DNA of 64,000 nucleotides from Nitratireductor sp. XY-223 (lineage in GTDB: Bacteria > Pseudomonadota > Alphaproteobacteria > Rhizobiales > Rhizobiaceae), in contig NZ_SPNT01000001.1 in the NCBI RefSeq assembly GCF_004959855.1, positions 1,240,001 through 1,304,000 of the forward strand, in the 5' to 3' direction. A program made the position numbers and the translations under genes. Positions 17,317 through 27,937 of this stretch are shown one piece after another. A model generated the notes under the pieces. The model saw only the letters and a program-made list of their open reading frames with translations. It was not told where the DNA came from and did no database searches. Numbering within the stretch: position 1 is the stretch's first letter; every line of letters begins with the position of its first letter.

Positions 17317-18114
17317 TCAGCCCGCACCGGTGAGGAGCCGGCGCGTCGCTACTTCCACATCGTCCTGACGCATCAGGCTCTCGCCGACCAGGAAAGAGGT
17401 GATGCCGGAACGTGCCAGCCGCTGGCAGTCCTCATGCGTGAAGATACCGCTTTCGCCGACCAGCAACCGGTCGTCCGGCACCATGCCGGCTAGCCGCTCG
17501 CTGGTCTCCAGGCTGACTTCGAAAGTGCGCAGGTTTCGGTTGTTGACGCCAAGCAGCCGCGATTGCAGCCGCAGGGCCCGTTCCATTTCGGCCTCGTCAT
17601 GCACTTCGATCAGCGCATCCATGCCGAGTTCGAACGCGGTATCCTCAAGCGCCCGCGCATCGTCGTCGCTGAGCGACGCCATGATGATCAATATGGCGTC
17701 GGCGCCCCAGGACCGCGCTTCGAAGACCTGGTAGGGCTCGAACATGAAATCCTTGCGCAGGGCAGGCAGGTGCGTCTCGCCCCGCGCGTCCGTCAGAAAC
17801 TCCGGCGCGCCCTGAAAGGACGGGCTGTCGGTCAGGACCGAAAGGCACGTCGCGCCGCCCGCCTCGTAGGCCCGCGCCAGCGAGGGCGGATCGAAATCAG
17901 CGCGGATCAGACCTTTTGACGGGCTGGCCTTCTTGATTTCGGCGATAAGGCCGTAGCCATTTGCGTTGCCTTTTTGCTGCAGCGCTTTCAGGAAGCCGCG
18001 CGGCGGTTCGACATCTGCAATGCGATCCCTGAGTTCGACGAGCGGCGCCACATGCTTGGCGGCGGCGATCTCCTCCCGCTTGTAGGCCTCGATTTTCTGC
18101 AGGATGTCGGTCAT
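17317..18114 (-). CDS. trpC: Indole-3-glycerol phosphate synthase
   Basis: A 265-residue TIM-barrel enzyme of tryptophan synthesis that closes carboxyphenylaminodeoxyribulose phosphate to indole-3-glycerol phosphate. [20 protein letters not shown] carries the catalytic lysine, [20 protein letters not shown] follows, and [20 protein letters not shown] lies near the C-terminus. It is a monofunctional TrpC without a fused TrpF. Its start overlaps the trpD stop by 4 bases. Confidence 0.96.
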   Translation of the reverse strand: MTDILQKIEAYKREEIAAAKHVAPLVELRDRIADVEPPRGFLKALQQKGNANGYGLIAEIKKASPSKGLIRADFDPPSLARAYEAGGATCLSVLTDSPSFQGAPEFLTDARGETHLPALRKDFMFEPYQVFEARSWGADAILIIMASLSDDDARALEDTAFELGMDALIEVHDEAEMERALRLQSRLLGVNNRNLRTFEVSLETSERLAGMVPDDRLLVGESGIFTHEDCQRLARSGITSFLVGESLMRQDDVEVATRRLLTGAG

Positions 18115-19142
18115 TCTTCGGGTGCTTTTGCGTGCGCATTGGACGTCTTCACCAGCGCGTCGAGTGCCGCTTTCGCAGCGCCTGTGTCAATCGCCGCGGC
18201 GGCTTTCACGATCCCTTCCGGAATGTCTTCGGCCAGGCCGCCGATGACCAGCGACGCGGCCGTGTTCAACAGGACGATGTCACGATAGGGGCCCTTGGTT
18301 CCCTGAAGAACATCGGTGAGCGCTGCAGCGTTGTGCTCGGCGTTGCCGCCCTTGAGGCGGTCGATTGTCACACGCTCCAGGCCGAACTCGTCCGGCGTGA
18401 TTTCGAACTTGCGGATTTTGCCGTTTTCCAGCGCAACCACGTTGGTCGTGCCGGTGGTGGTCATTTCGTCGAGGCCGTCGCCATGCACGACCCAGACGGT
18501 CTCCGATCCGAGGTCCCGCAGCACTTCCGCAAGCGGCTCGGTCCAGCGCGCGTCGAACACGCCGAGAAGCTGCTTCTTGACGCTGGCCGGGTTGGAAAGC
18601 GGTCCGAGGAGGTTGAAGATCGTGCGGGTTCCGAGTTCGACGCGCGCCGGACCAACGTGGCGCATCGCCGAGTGGTGCCCGGGCGCGAACATGAACCCGA
18701 TCCCGGCCTCGCGGATGCAGGCCTCTATGCCGCCGGGCTCGAGGTCGAGGTGGATGCCCAACGCCGTCAGCGTATCGGCGGCACCGGATTTCGACGTCAG
18801 GGCACGGTTGCCGTGCTTGGCAACGGTGAGCCCGGCGCCGGCGGCGACCAGGGCCGCACAGGTCGATACATTGTAGGATCCGGACGCATCGCCACCCGTG
18901 CCGACAATGTCGACAGCGTGGTCCGGCGCATCCACCCGCAGCATCTTGTCGCGCATGGTGGCCACGGCGCCGGTGATCTCGGCGACGCTCTCGCCACGCA
19001 CGCGCAACGCCATCAGGAAACCGCCGATCTGCGCCGCCGTCGCTTCGCCCGACATCATGATGCCGAAGGCTTCCTGGGCTTCCTCGCGGGTCAGATGCCT
19101 GCCGCTGGCCGCAATGGCGATGTAGTCTTTGAGTTCGGACAT
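18111..19142 (-). CDS. trpD: Anthranilate phosphoribosyltransferase
   Basis: A 343-residue enzyme that transfers phosphoribose from PRPP to anthranilate. The PRPP-binding [14 protein letters not shown], the anthranilate-site segment [20 protein letters not shown] and [16 protein letters not shown] are clear. The C-terminus is slightly extended and polar. It lies 18 bases after the SurA/PpiD-type gene and overlaps trpC, so all five minus-strand genes from 21053 to 15573 may form one transcript. Confidence 0.96.
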   Translation of the reverse strand: MSELKDYIAIAASGRHLTREEAQEAFGIMMSGEATAAQIGGFLMALRVRGESVAEITGAVATMRDKMLRVDAPDHAVDIVGTGGDASGSYNVSTCAALVAAGAGLTVAKHGNRALTSKSGAADTLTALGIHLDLEPGGIEACIREAGIGFMFAPGHHSAMRHVGPARVELGTRTIFNLLGPLSNPASVKKQLLGVFDARWTEPLAEVLRDLGSETVWVVHGDGLDEMTTTGTTNVVALENGKIRKFEITPDEFGLERVTIDRLKGGNAEHNAAALTDVLQGTKGPYRDIVLLNTAASLVIGGLAEDIPEGIVKAAAAIDTGAAKAALDALVKTSNAHAKAPEE

Positions 19143-19160
19143 CGCTTCTTCCCGCTCGCT

Positions 19161-21053
19161 CTAATAGTCGGTCAGCGCGAGTTCCGCGACACTCGGGTTG
19201 TAGGCGACACCGAATTCCTCCTGCATCATCCCGATGGCCTGAGTGAGCATGTCGTCGCCCATGCGCTGCGACAGGGCGGCATCGACACCCGGCGCGAGAC
19301 CGGTCCCGCTGGAGGCGATCGGCGATGTCACCTGCGAGACCTTCATCAGGATCTTGGCGGTGCCGCTGGCGTCGTCGGCGACGGCGACAATGCCGTCCGG
19401 ACCGGAAAATGCGGCACCGACGGCCGCCGATCCGATCACGGCGTCCTCATCGCGGCGCTTGAGGTCGTATTTTGTCTGCGTGACCAGGCCTTCATCCGCG
19501 GCCACCGCAGTCAGTTCCTCGCCGTCCTGAACGCGCTTCTGAAGCGCCGTCGCAAGCTTGCCGAGCGCCTCGGATTCCTCCTGGCGCCTCCAGTCCTCGA
19601 GCACGCGCTCGCGAACCTCGTCAAAACTCCGATCGCGCGCCGGCGTGATGTCCTTGACCTCGAACCACAGGAAACCTTCGCCGCCGAGATGCAGCGGCGC
19701 GGATTCGACGGCAATATCGGTGTCGAACGCCTCGGCCAAAAGATCCCGCGATTCGGGAAGGGTGCGCAGGATCGTGCCGTCCGGCGTACGCGCGGACCGG
19801 TCGACGGCGTCGATGGTGACCGGGTTCAGCCGCTGTTTCCGGGCGGCTTCCTCGAGCGTGTCGCCGCCGGCGCGGGCGTCCTCATAGGCGTCGTGGACAT
19901 CGAACAGAATCGCCTCCGCCTCGGCCAGTGCCAGTTCGTCACGGATTTCGTCGCTGACTTCCTCGAAGCTCGCCGTGGTTTCCGGGCTGATTTTCGCGGC
20001 GCGAAGGATAACCGGACCGAATGCGCCCTCAACGACGCCGCTCGTTCCCCCTTCCTCGCTAATTGCAAAAGCTGCGTCCGCAATCGACGGATCGGGCATG
20101 GAATCGTGTTCGAAGGTGCCCAGCGCCACGTCGTTCAGCGTCTTTCCCTCGGACGCCACGATCTCGTCGAATGTCGCGCCGCCCGCCAGCTTGTCGGCCG
20201 CGGCATTGGCGGCGGCTTCATCTGAGAAACTCAGCTGTTCGATGGTCCTTGATTCGGGCGTCCGGTAGCGGTCGATGCGTGCCTCGTAATCCGCACGGAC
20301 CGCATCGTCAGCGATCGTGGAGGGGTCCATGATGTCGGTGGCGCTCAGCGTGACGTATGCGATCTTGCGGTATTCCGGCGCCCTGTAGGATGATTTACGC
20401 TCGTCGAAATAAGCCCTCAGCACCTCGTCCGAGGGATCGGCAACTGGATCGATAATGTCCCGGTCGAGAACGATGTAGTCCACGGTTCGGGCCTCGTTGT
20501 CGAACTGGTAGACGGCCTTCAGGAGCGCGGCCGGCGCCTCGTAGCCATCGGAGATCGCTTCGACGATCTGCGTGCGTATGGCGGCGTTCTGCTGACTGAG
20601 GATATAATCTTCCTCCGTCATGTTGGCGTTGCGCAGCAGTGCCGCGAATGTCGTGCGGTCGAAACCACCGCCCACACCCTGGAACGCGGGGTCCTCGGCG
20701 ATAAGCGATGCGAGCCGGTCCTCCGACAGGCCGAGATTCATCCGCCGCGACTGCTCGTCGAGCGCGGCGTTCATCGCAACCTGCACCAGCACCTGGTTCT
20801 CGATGCCCATGGCGCGCGCCTGCTCGCGGGTCAGCCGTTGCCCGAACTGGCGCGAGAGCGTCGCGATCTGCCGGTCATAGGCGAGGCGGAAGTCGCCGGG
20901 CGTCACGGTCGTGTCGCCAACGGTAACAACGGAACTGCCGACCCCTTGAAAAATCGTTCCGCTGATCCCCCAGACACCGAAAGACAGGACCAGGATCATA
21001 AGAAAGATCTTTACGACCCAGGATCTTGCACTGTTACGAAGAGCGTCGAGCAT
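19161..21053 (-). CDS. SurA/PpiD-type peptidylprolyl isomerase, membrane anchored
   Basis: A 630-residue envelope folding factor. One N-terminal membrane anchor (IFLMILVLSFGVWGISGTIF, about residues 16-35) follows a short basic segment. A SurA_N-like helical region comes next (YDRQIATLSRQFGQRLTREQ), then an extended parvulin-like region. The architecture fits PpiD, which assists folding of newly exported proteins at the Sec translocon. The parvulin domain appears divergent. In rhizobia such a gene usually sits upstream of trpD, as here. Confidence 0.88.
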   Translation of the reverse strand: MLDALRNSARSWVVKIFLMILVLSFGVWGISGTIFQGVGSSVVTVGDTTVTPGDFRLAYDRQIATLSRQFGQRLTREQARAMGIENQVLVQVAMNAALDEQSRRMNLGLSEDRLASLIAEDPAFQGVGGGFDRTTFAALLRNANMTEEDYILSQQNAAIRTQIVEAISDGYEAPAALLKAVYQFDNEARTVDYIVLDRDIIDPVADPSDEVLRAYFDERKSSYRAPEYRKIAYVTLSATDIMDPSTIADDAVRADYEARIDRYRTPESRTIEQLSFSDEAAANAAADKLAGGATFDEIVASEGKTLNDVALGTFEHDSMPDPSIADAAFAISEEGGTSGVVEGAFGPVILRAAKISPETTASFEEVSDEIRDELALAEAEAILFDVHDAYEDARAGGDTLEEAARKQRLNPVTIDAVDRSARTPDGTILRTLPESRDLLAEAFDTDIAVESAPLHLGGEGFLWFEVKDITPARDRSFDEVRERVLEDWRRQEESEALGKLATALQKRVQDGEELTAVAADEGLVTQTKYDLKRRDEDAVIGSAAVGAAFSGPDGIVAVADDASGTAKILMKVSQVTSPIASSGTGLAPGVDAALSQRMGDDMLTQAIGMMQEEFGVAYNPSVAELALTDY

Positions 21054-21271
21054 GAAGTCTCCCTGGAACCCGCCAGCGGGTCCGTTCGAACAAATCCTAT
21101 GTTTGTCCGTGTTTTACGCATCGAATGCGGACGCCGCAAGGCTGAATGGCAGAGACCGTTACCGACCGCCACGCAACTCTTTTTGAAGTGCGCCTTCTTC
21201 GCGCGATTGATTTATCTGGCGGATTTGGTACGTCCCTTTTGTTTGACCGATGGACGTCGAGGGGAAGTTTC
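21054..21271. promoter_or_regulatory. Divergent region between the folding-factor gene and tpiA
   Basis: A 218-bp non-coding gap should hold promoters for both directions. A GACAAAC/GTTTGT-like segment at about 21086-21110 and an AT-rich stretch at about 21205-21245 are visible. No consensus promoter or riboswitch stood out. A GGGGAAG ribosome site precedes the tpiA ATG. An open frame running through the gap in the tpiA frame does not look like protein. Confidence 0.35.
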
Positions 21272-22030
21272 ATGACACCTGGCATCAGACCACTTGTTGC
21301 GGGCAACTGGAAAATGAACGGCGATCGGGATTCCCTGCGCGAAATCACCGCTATTGCAGGCGGGATCGATGCAGCGTTGCGCGATAAGATCGACGCGCTG
21401 ATCTGTCCCCCGTCAACATTGGTCTATCTGGCGGCGGCGGCCGTCCAAGACACCGGACTGGGTATCGGCGGACAGGATTGCCACTGGGCCGCCTCGGGCG
21501 CCCACACGGGAGACATTTCGGCGGCCATGCTGCGCAACGCCAATGCGTCCCACGTCATTGTCGGCCATTCCGAACGCCGGACCGACCACGGCGAAAGCAG
21601 CGCCGTTGTCAGGAAGAAGGCCGAAGCGGCCCAGGCCGAGGGGCTCACGGCCATCGTCTGCATCGGCGAGACGAAGGAACAGCGCGACGCGGGAAAGACG
21701 CTCGATGTCCTGAAGGAACAGCTCGAGGCTTCCGTGCCCGACGCCGCCACCGCTCAAAACACGGTGATCGCCTACGAGCCGGTGTGGGCCATCGGCACAG
21801 GCGTAACGCCCACGGCGGAAGACGTCGAGGAGGCGCATGCGTTTATGCGGCGGCAGCTGGAGGCCCGGTTCGGCGGCCACGGCGCGGGGATGCGGCTGCT
21901 TTACGGAGGCTCCGTAAAGCCCGGAAATGCGGGCGAGCTGATGGCGGTCCACAATGTCGATGGCGCGCTTGTTGGCGGCGCGAGCTTGAAAGCGGACGAC
22001 TTCCTCGCCATTTGTGAGGCTTATAGGTAA
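21272..22030 (+). CDS. tpiA: Triosephosphate isomerase
   Basis: A 252-residue glycolytic enzyme that interconverts dihydroxyacetone phosphate and glyceraldehyde 3-phosphate. The active-site residues are in NWKMNG (Lys), VIVGHSERR (His) and [11 protein letters not shown] (Glu), with [16 protein letters not shown] near the C-terminus. The start at 21272 ([17 protein letters not shown]) is set by homology and the ribosome site; the upstream in-frame extension is not protein-like. Confidence 0.97.
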   Translation: MTPGIRPLVAGNWKMNGDRDSLREITAIAGGIDAALRDKIDALICPPSTLVYLAAAAVQDTGLGIGGQDCHWAASGAHTGDISAAMLRNANASHVIVGHSERRTDHGESSAVVRKKAEAAQAEGLTAIVCIGETKEQRDAGKTLDVLKEQLEASVPDAATAQNTVIAYEPVWAIGTGVTPTAEDVEEAHAFMRRQLEARFGGHGAGMRLLYGGSVKPGNAGELMAVHNVDGALVGGASLKADDFLAICEAYR

Positions 22031-22179
22031 CGCGCGGCCGATTCATCACGCCGCGGGGCGGGCGAATTGGCGATAGGGGTTGGAATGCGTTCCAGCCTCG
22101 TGTACACAGCCGCGAATTTTGCAATTTGCTTGGGGCGAAACGAGAATGGCTCTCGCTCCAGACGCAGGAACGGTAATCC

Positions 22180-22575
22180 ATGCAAACGGTTTTAATCGTT
22201 ATACATCTCATGATCGTGGTCGCGCTTGTCGGAGTCGTGCTGCTGCAGCGCTCAGAGGGCGGGGCACTCGGTATCGGCGGCGGTTCGGGCGGCCTCATGT
22301 CGGCACGCGGCGCGGCCGATGCACTGACGCGTACGACCGGCATTCTCGCCGCTGCATTCTTCGCCACCTCCATCGCGCTCGGGATCTATGCCCGCTACGA
22401 ATCGCGGCCGACAGACATTCTCGACCGTATCGAACAGACCGCGCCCAGCGGCGGACAGTCGGTTCTCGACCAGATCGGCGGATCGCCGACGACATCCGAA
22501 GACAGCGGAGCGGATAATATTCCGCAACCGGCCACGTCGGGCGGGGGCGAGACCCAGGTTCCGACCGGTCAGTAG
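22180..22575 (+). CDS. secG: Preprotein translocase subunit SecG
   Basis: A 131-residue protein with two hydrophobic helices (TVLIVIHLMIVVALVGVVLL and TTGILAAAFFATSIALGIYA) separated by the conserved Gly-rich loop RSEGGALGIGGGSGGLMSARG. The long polar Ser/Gly/Pro-rich tail is usual in alphaproteobacteria. SecG assists SecYE during export. The tpiA-secG-pyrG order is common in rhizobia. A hairpin terminator follows. Confidence 0.95.
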   Translation: MQTVLIVIHLMIVVALVGVVLLQRSEGGALGIGGGSGGLMSARGAADALTRTTGILAAAFFATSIALGIYARYESRPTDILDRIEQTAPSGGQSVLDQIGGSPTTSEDSGADNIPQPATSGGGETQVPTGQ

Positions 22576-22591
22576 GACCGTAATACGAATG

Positions 22592-22625
22592 AAAACCGGC
22601 GGCGTGAATGCGTCGCCGGTTTTTT
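22592..22625 (+). terminator. Rho-independent terminator after secG
   Basis: The left arm AAAACCGGCGGCG pairs with the right arm CGTCGCCGGTTTT across a TGAATG loop (13 pairs including one G-U), followed by a run of T residues. It separates the tpiA-secG unit from pyrG. Confidence 0.85.
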
Positions 22626-22735
22626 ACTGTGTGGCAGGCCTCCCGGCGGTGGATCGTTGCGCGCACGCACAAATATGTCGAAAAATACACCGGCACCACG
22701 TTTTGGGGCTGGCGGAATCAGTCACAACGCGGTAA

Positions 22736-24376
<1,641 letters not shown>

Positions 24377-24495
24377 CGGCAGAAATCCTCAAAGTCACAA
24401 TACCCGTTCCGCTTCTCAAAACTGCAACGGGCGATAGCAATCGGGACAAAATCAACGTGCCCGGGTACAATCTCCTCGGATGAAGGAGATGACCC

Positions 24496-24789
24496 ATGGC
24501 TACATTCATATTGCTCGCCAATTGGACGAAAGAGGGTTTTCGCGACATCAAGGACTCGCCAATCCGTCTCGATGCCTTCAAGGCCGCCTGCAAGGAGCAT
24601 GGCGGTGAAATCAAGGCCTATTACATGACCATGGGCCCCTACGATATGGTCATCATCGTCGAGGCCCCGGATGACGAGACCGTTGCCCGCCTGGCGCTTC
24701 AGGGCGGTGCACAGGGTCACACCCGCACCCTGACGCTCAAGGCATTCAGCGAGGACCAGTACCGCGCGATCGTCGATTCGCTGGAATAG
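24496..24789 (+). CDS. GYD-domain protein
   Basis: A 97-residue protein of the GYD family (named for a Gly-Tyr-Asp motif; here GPYDMVIIVEAPDD). The family adopts a ferredoxin-like alpha/beta fold and its biochemical role is not established. A clear AAGGAGAT site precedes the ATG. It lies 119 bases after pyrG and converges with the diheme cytochrome gene, with 5 bases between stops. Confidence 0.8.
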   Translation: MATFILLANWTKEGFRDIKDSPIRLDAFKAACKEHGGEIKAYYMTMGPYDMVIIVEAPDDETVARLALQGGAQGHTRTLTLKAFSEDQYRAIVDSLE

Positions 24790-24799
24790 CAGCGCTATT
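24785..24799. terminator. Short palindrome between convergent genes
   Basis: AATAGC and GCTATT pair around an AGC loop, exactly at the junction of the convergent GYD and cytochrome genes. The stem is short (6 bp) and lacks a long T run, so it is at best a weak bidirectional terminator. Confidence 0.35.
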
Positions 24800-25847
24800 T
24801 CAGCCCGTTGATCCATGCTTCGAGCATTGTCACCGCTTCCTCGTGAACCAGCGTCCGCCCGAGTTCCGGCATCATGATTGCCGGATCGTTGCTGCGCATT
24901 CGGTAGATGAGGATGGAGCGGTCGGCGTCTCCGGGTTCGATACCGAATTCCAGCCCGCCCGATCCGCGCCCGGCGGCGACCGGGCGTTTGCGGTAACCCC
25001 AGGCGGTCCTGTCATCCTCCCAGGCGGTCAGGAACAGACCGGAATTGCTCGCCGGTCCTTCCTTGCGATGGCAATGGGCGCAATTGACATCGAGATAGCT
25101 TCGCGCGCGCTTGTCCAGCGGTTCGCTTTCATCGCGCCAATCCGCGGCGCGTGGCAGACCGCCGATGTCGGGCGCGCCCTTGAGCAGTTCCAGATCGACC
25201 CACATGCGCAACTGGTTCTTGACGGCCCCGGCGTAGCTGTAATCGTGGTTGAGGTTGCGTGCGTTCGGGCCGATCGGCGTGAGCTCCTTGTTGAGGGCAT
25301 GACAGCCCTTGCACTGATTGGCGTTGGGAACCACGTAGTCGATCGCCAGTTCGGATCCGTCCCGGTGAGTGACCGAAACCGGCAGGCGCTTTCCGGCGAT
25401 CCTGAGCCGCGCGTCGCTCATGTCCTCGTTCCAGACATAGGCCCAGGCTTTCCAGCCGGCGTCCTGGCGAATGAGGAGCCGCGTCTCGATCAACCGGATC
25501 TGCTCGTTCGGCTTCCGCAGATCCCCTGGGTAGGCGAATGTCTTGACGAGCGTCGTCCCGACGGGGAACGCAAAAGCCTCGCGCTCGCGGTATTCGGCGC
25601 TTTTTCCGCCGGGGATGTAAACGAAACGGTATTTGGACGCGTAGTCGGTGAAGAGCGGCGTCACCAGGTCGTAGGGCAGAACGCCAACATTCGGTATCTG
25701 ATTTGCCGGATCGACAAACAGGCCGTAGGCGGAGAGCATGCGCGGCGGATTGGCGGCCATCAAGGCGGCGTCATTGACCTTGTCAGCCCGAGCGCTCGCC
25801 AAGGCCGTCAGCCAAAGCGCAATCCCCAACAAGGCGCTGACCTTCAT
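24795..25847 (-). CDS. Secreted diheme c-type cytochrome (SO2930/TIGR03806-like)
   Basis: A 350-residue exported protein. The signal peptide is MKVSALLGIALWLTALASARA. Two haem c motifs are seen, CKGCH at 179-183 and CAHCH at 256-260. Candidate distal Met ligands lie in IMMPELGR near the C-terminus. The N-terminal region has PYDLVTPLFTDYASKYRFVY and repeated aromatic residues. I recognise it as the SO2930-type family (TIGR03806), which regularly pairs with a parallel beta-helix protein, here the gene immediately upstream (26 bases). The function of the pair is, as far as I know, unassigned. A role in periplasmic electron transfer is implied by the haems. Confidence 0.85.
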   Translation of the reverse strand: MKVSALLGIALWLTALASARADKVNDAALMAANPPRMLSAYGLFVDPANQIPNVGVLPYDLVTPLFTDYASKYRFVYIPGGKSAEYREREAFAFPVGTTLVKTFAYPGDLRKPNEQIRLIETRLLIRQDAGWKAWAYVWNEDMSDARLRIAGKRLPVSVTHRDGSELAIDYVVPNANQCKGCHALNKELTPIGPNARNLNHDYSYAGAVKNQLRMWVDLELLKGAPDIGGLPRAADWRDESEPLDKRARSYLDVNCAHCHRKEGPASNSGLFLTAWEDDRTAWGYRKRPVAAGRGSGGLEFGIEPGDADRSILIYRMRSNDPAIMMPELGRTLVHEEAVTMLEAWINGLK

Positions 25848-25873
25848 GGCATGTTCCGTTCGCCGGTTTCTGA

Positions 25874-27112
25874 CTATTGTACCTGCAATTGAGGCAGCGA
25901 CACCATATCCGGCTCGGGCAAGGTGCCTTCATAGTCGGAAATGTCGCGATCCGGCGACGTCGACCACGGATAAAGCGTGTTCTGGATCATCCGCAGGTTG
26001 GCGAATGTGGTGCCGTCAGCCTCGTTGACATAAATGCGGTCGTCGCCGGATGTCCATGTGATCCACTCCGTCAGCGGAACGACGCCGTCCCAGACAATGT
26101 CGGGCACCGGGGTGCCCGTGACATCCGATATGATCTTGCCGACTTCCCCGTCCGGTTCGCCGCCGCCATCCCCATAGGAGTTGTCGCGGACGAGGACAGC
26201 CCGGGGATGCGGAACATAGGTATCGTCATCGAAGTCATTCGGGTAGGTGGCGATCAGGACGTGTACGGTGCCGTTGTTCTTCAGGACGTTGTCGAAGACG
26301 TGAACGTTCCTGTTCGCCATGACCATGATGCCGGTTCCCTTGGCGACCATTCCGACAATGTTGCCTGCCGGCGCGAAGTTGGGCGTGTCGTTGTCGATGA
26401 CCTGGTTTTCGAAGACGCGGACGGAGTGCCCGCCCATGACGGGCAGGTTGGGCAGATCGAAGACCAGAATCCCGCCGGTGTTGTGCGTCACCGTGTTGCC
26501 GTAGACGTCGGCGTGTTTGCTGTTTTCGATCTCGATGCCGGCGACATTGTACGCGGCGGTCGAATTGCGCACGACGATGTTTTCAGACTGGCCGACATAG
26601 ATGCCTGCGTCCGACGCGCCGCGGACCAGGCTGTCCTCGACAAGAACATTCTTCGATTCAACTGGATAGATGCCGTAGGCGCCGTTTTTCTCGTCGGGGC
26701 CGCCGGTCCACTCGACGCGGATCCGGCGGTAGCTTATCTGATCGGCACCCTTCGACTTGATGCCGTCACCCCTGGTATTCACCACGGCAAAGTCTTCTAG
26801 CGTCACGTTGTCAGATGTAATCAGAAAGCCTTCGCCCCCGGCCTTTTGATCCCCGAACGAGAGGACGGTCTTGTCCATGCCGGCGCCCCGGATTGTAACC
26901 CCCGGGACGTCGAGTGAGAGACCGTCCGAAAACTCGAACGTCCCCTCCGCCAGACTGATCATGCTGCCGGGTTCGGCAGTGATCAGCGCTTCCTGAAGCT
27001 CTTCCGCGGCATCGGGCCCAGGCACAATGGAAATGCTGCCTGCCGCGAAACCGGCGGTATTTAGGGCAAACAGGAGCGGCAAAGTGTAAAAAACACGATA
27101 TTTGCTGCCCAC
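25874..27112 (-). CDS. Secreted parallel beta-helix protein, partner of the diheme cytochrome (TIGR03805-like)
   Basis: A 412-residue protein with a signal peptide (RVFYTLPLLFALNTAGFAAG). The body has right-handed beta-helix repeats: short strands such as ENIVVRNSTAAYNVAGIEIE and KHADVYGNTVTHNTGGILVF, with regular N/D/G turns. This fold is typical of polysaccharide-binding or -cleaving proteins, but no catalytic residues could be assigned. Family pairs of this protein and the cytochrome are described as conserved two-gene units of unknown function. It is the first gene of the minus-strand pair and is divergent from a TetR gene. Confidence 0.82.
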   Translation of the reverse strand: MGSKYRVFYTLPLLFALNTAGFAAGSISIVPGPDAAEELQEALITAEPGSMISLAEGTFEFSDGLSLDVPGVTIRGAGMDKTVLSFGDQKAGGEGFLITSDNVTLEDFAVVNTRGDGIKSKGADQISYRRIRVEWTGGPDEKNGAYGIYPVESKNVLVEDSLVRGASDAGIYVGQSENIVVRNSTAAYNVAGIEIENSKHADVYGNTVTHNTGGILVFDLPNLPVMGGHSVRVFENQVIDNDTPNFAPAGNIVGMVAKGTGIMVMANRNVHVFDNVLKNNGTVHVLIATYPNDFDDDTYVPHPRAVLVRDNSYGDGGGEPDGEVGKIISDVTGTPVPDIVWDGVVPLTEWITWTSGDDRIYVNEADGTTFANLRMIQNTLYPWSTSPDRDISDYEGTLPEPDMVSLPQLQVQ

Positions 27113-27247
27113 TGTCTGCTCCTCCCCAGGAAACTATGGTGTAGTGTCGTAACATGAGATTCACGCATTGGCAATTAACATGAATATTATTCACATTTTT
27201 ACGCGTGCCCGTTACGATCCCGCTAGTCGGGCGGGAGCCAGTGAGCA
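27113..27247. promoter_or_regulatory. Divergent promoter region of the beta-helix/cytochrome pair and TetR gene
   Basis: A 135-bp gap with an AT-rich centre. It contains the perfect 13-bp palindrome TGAATATTATTCA (27181-27193). It also contains an outward-facing pair of 7-mers, TCGTAAC (27147-27153) and GTTACGA (27211-27217). The 13-mer is the best candidate TetR operator. The 7-mer matches the inner part of the inverted-repeat arms at paaA, which may be chance. Confidence 0.5.
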
Positions 27248-27910
27248 ATGACAGCCGATACGCGGCGCAAACCGCGCCAGAAGCGCTCAAAGGAAAAGGT
27301 CGACAAGATCCTGGATGCGGTCGAGGAACTTGTTACCCGGCAGAGTATCGAGGCATTGACGACGACGCAGATCGCCGAACACACCGGCCTTGCCGTCGGC
27401 ACCATCTATCAATATTTCGGAAATCGCACCGAATTGCTCATTGCCGCCGAAATCAGGATGTTCGAGCGGCTGGCCGCGAAGCTGGCGGGTGAGGTCTACA
27501 AGGTGCTGTCCCAACCGGTCGGCGACCCGATCGAAAAGCTCATCAGCATCTATATCGAGAGTGCCAAGGCGCAGCCCGGTTATCTTCAGCTCCTGCGATT
27601 CTCTTTCCTCAACAAACCGCCCGGCGTTAACGATGCGGCTGTCGAGGAATTTGCCGGCGACATGATAAGCGCGTTCATCCGGCAACGGATTCCGGACATC
27701 GGCGACGATCAGATGGAGGTCACCCGCAGGACCGTCATCAACATCCTAAGCGTTCTTTGCGACGTGGTGCTTTTGACCAAGGAGCCCGAGATCCAGGAGC
27801 GTATCCAGGCCGAGCTGGTGGCCCACTGCAAATTCGCGCTCTACCGCGCGGCCAATCCGGACATGCAGTGTCCGTTCACGGAAAGCCTCCAGCTCAAAGA
27901 GCATTCATGA
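27248..27910 (+). CDS. TetR-family regulator next to the cytochrome/beta-helix pair
   Basis: A 220-residue TetR-type repressor. The basic N-terminus (RRKPRQKRSKEKVDKILDAV) leads into a helix-turn-helix TTTQIAEHTGLAVGTIYQYF. The C-terminal ligand domain is about 150 residues and contains no obvious cofactor motif. The divergent arrangement with the beta-helix gene suggests that it controls the pair. The ligand is unknown. It converges with the oxidoreductase beta gene. Confidence 0.82.
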   Translation: MTADTRRKPRQKRSKEKVDKILDAVEELVTRQSIEALTTTQIAEHTGLAVGTIYQYFGNRTELLIAAEIRMFERLAAKLAGEVYKVLSQPVGDPIEKLISIYIESAKAQPGYLQLLRFSFLNKPPGVNDAAVEEFAGDMISAFIRQRIPDIGDDQMEVTRRTVINILSVLCDVVLLTKEPEIQERIQAELVAHCKFALYRAANPDMQCPFTESLQLKEHS

Positions 27911-27937
27911 CGCTTGAGGGGCCGTTCTCCTGATCGA

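Noticed and set aside
18132-20225. A 697-codon open frame on the plus strand, antisense to trpD and the folding-factor gene
   Set aside because: It is a shadow of GC-rich coding sequence on the other strand: composition is Arg/Gly/Asp/His-rich with no recognisable domain, while the minus-strand frames are clear enzymes.
21083-21100. GTTCGAAC-like sequence resembling a tRNA T-loop
   Set aside because: No acceptor, D or anticodon stem could be built around it, so it is not a tRNA gene.
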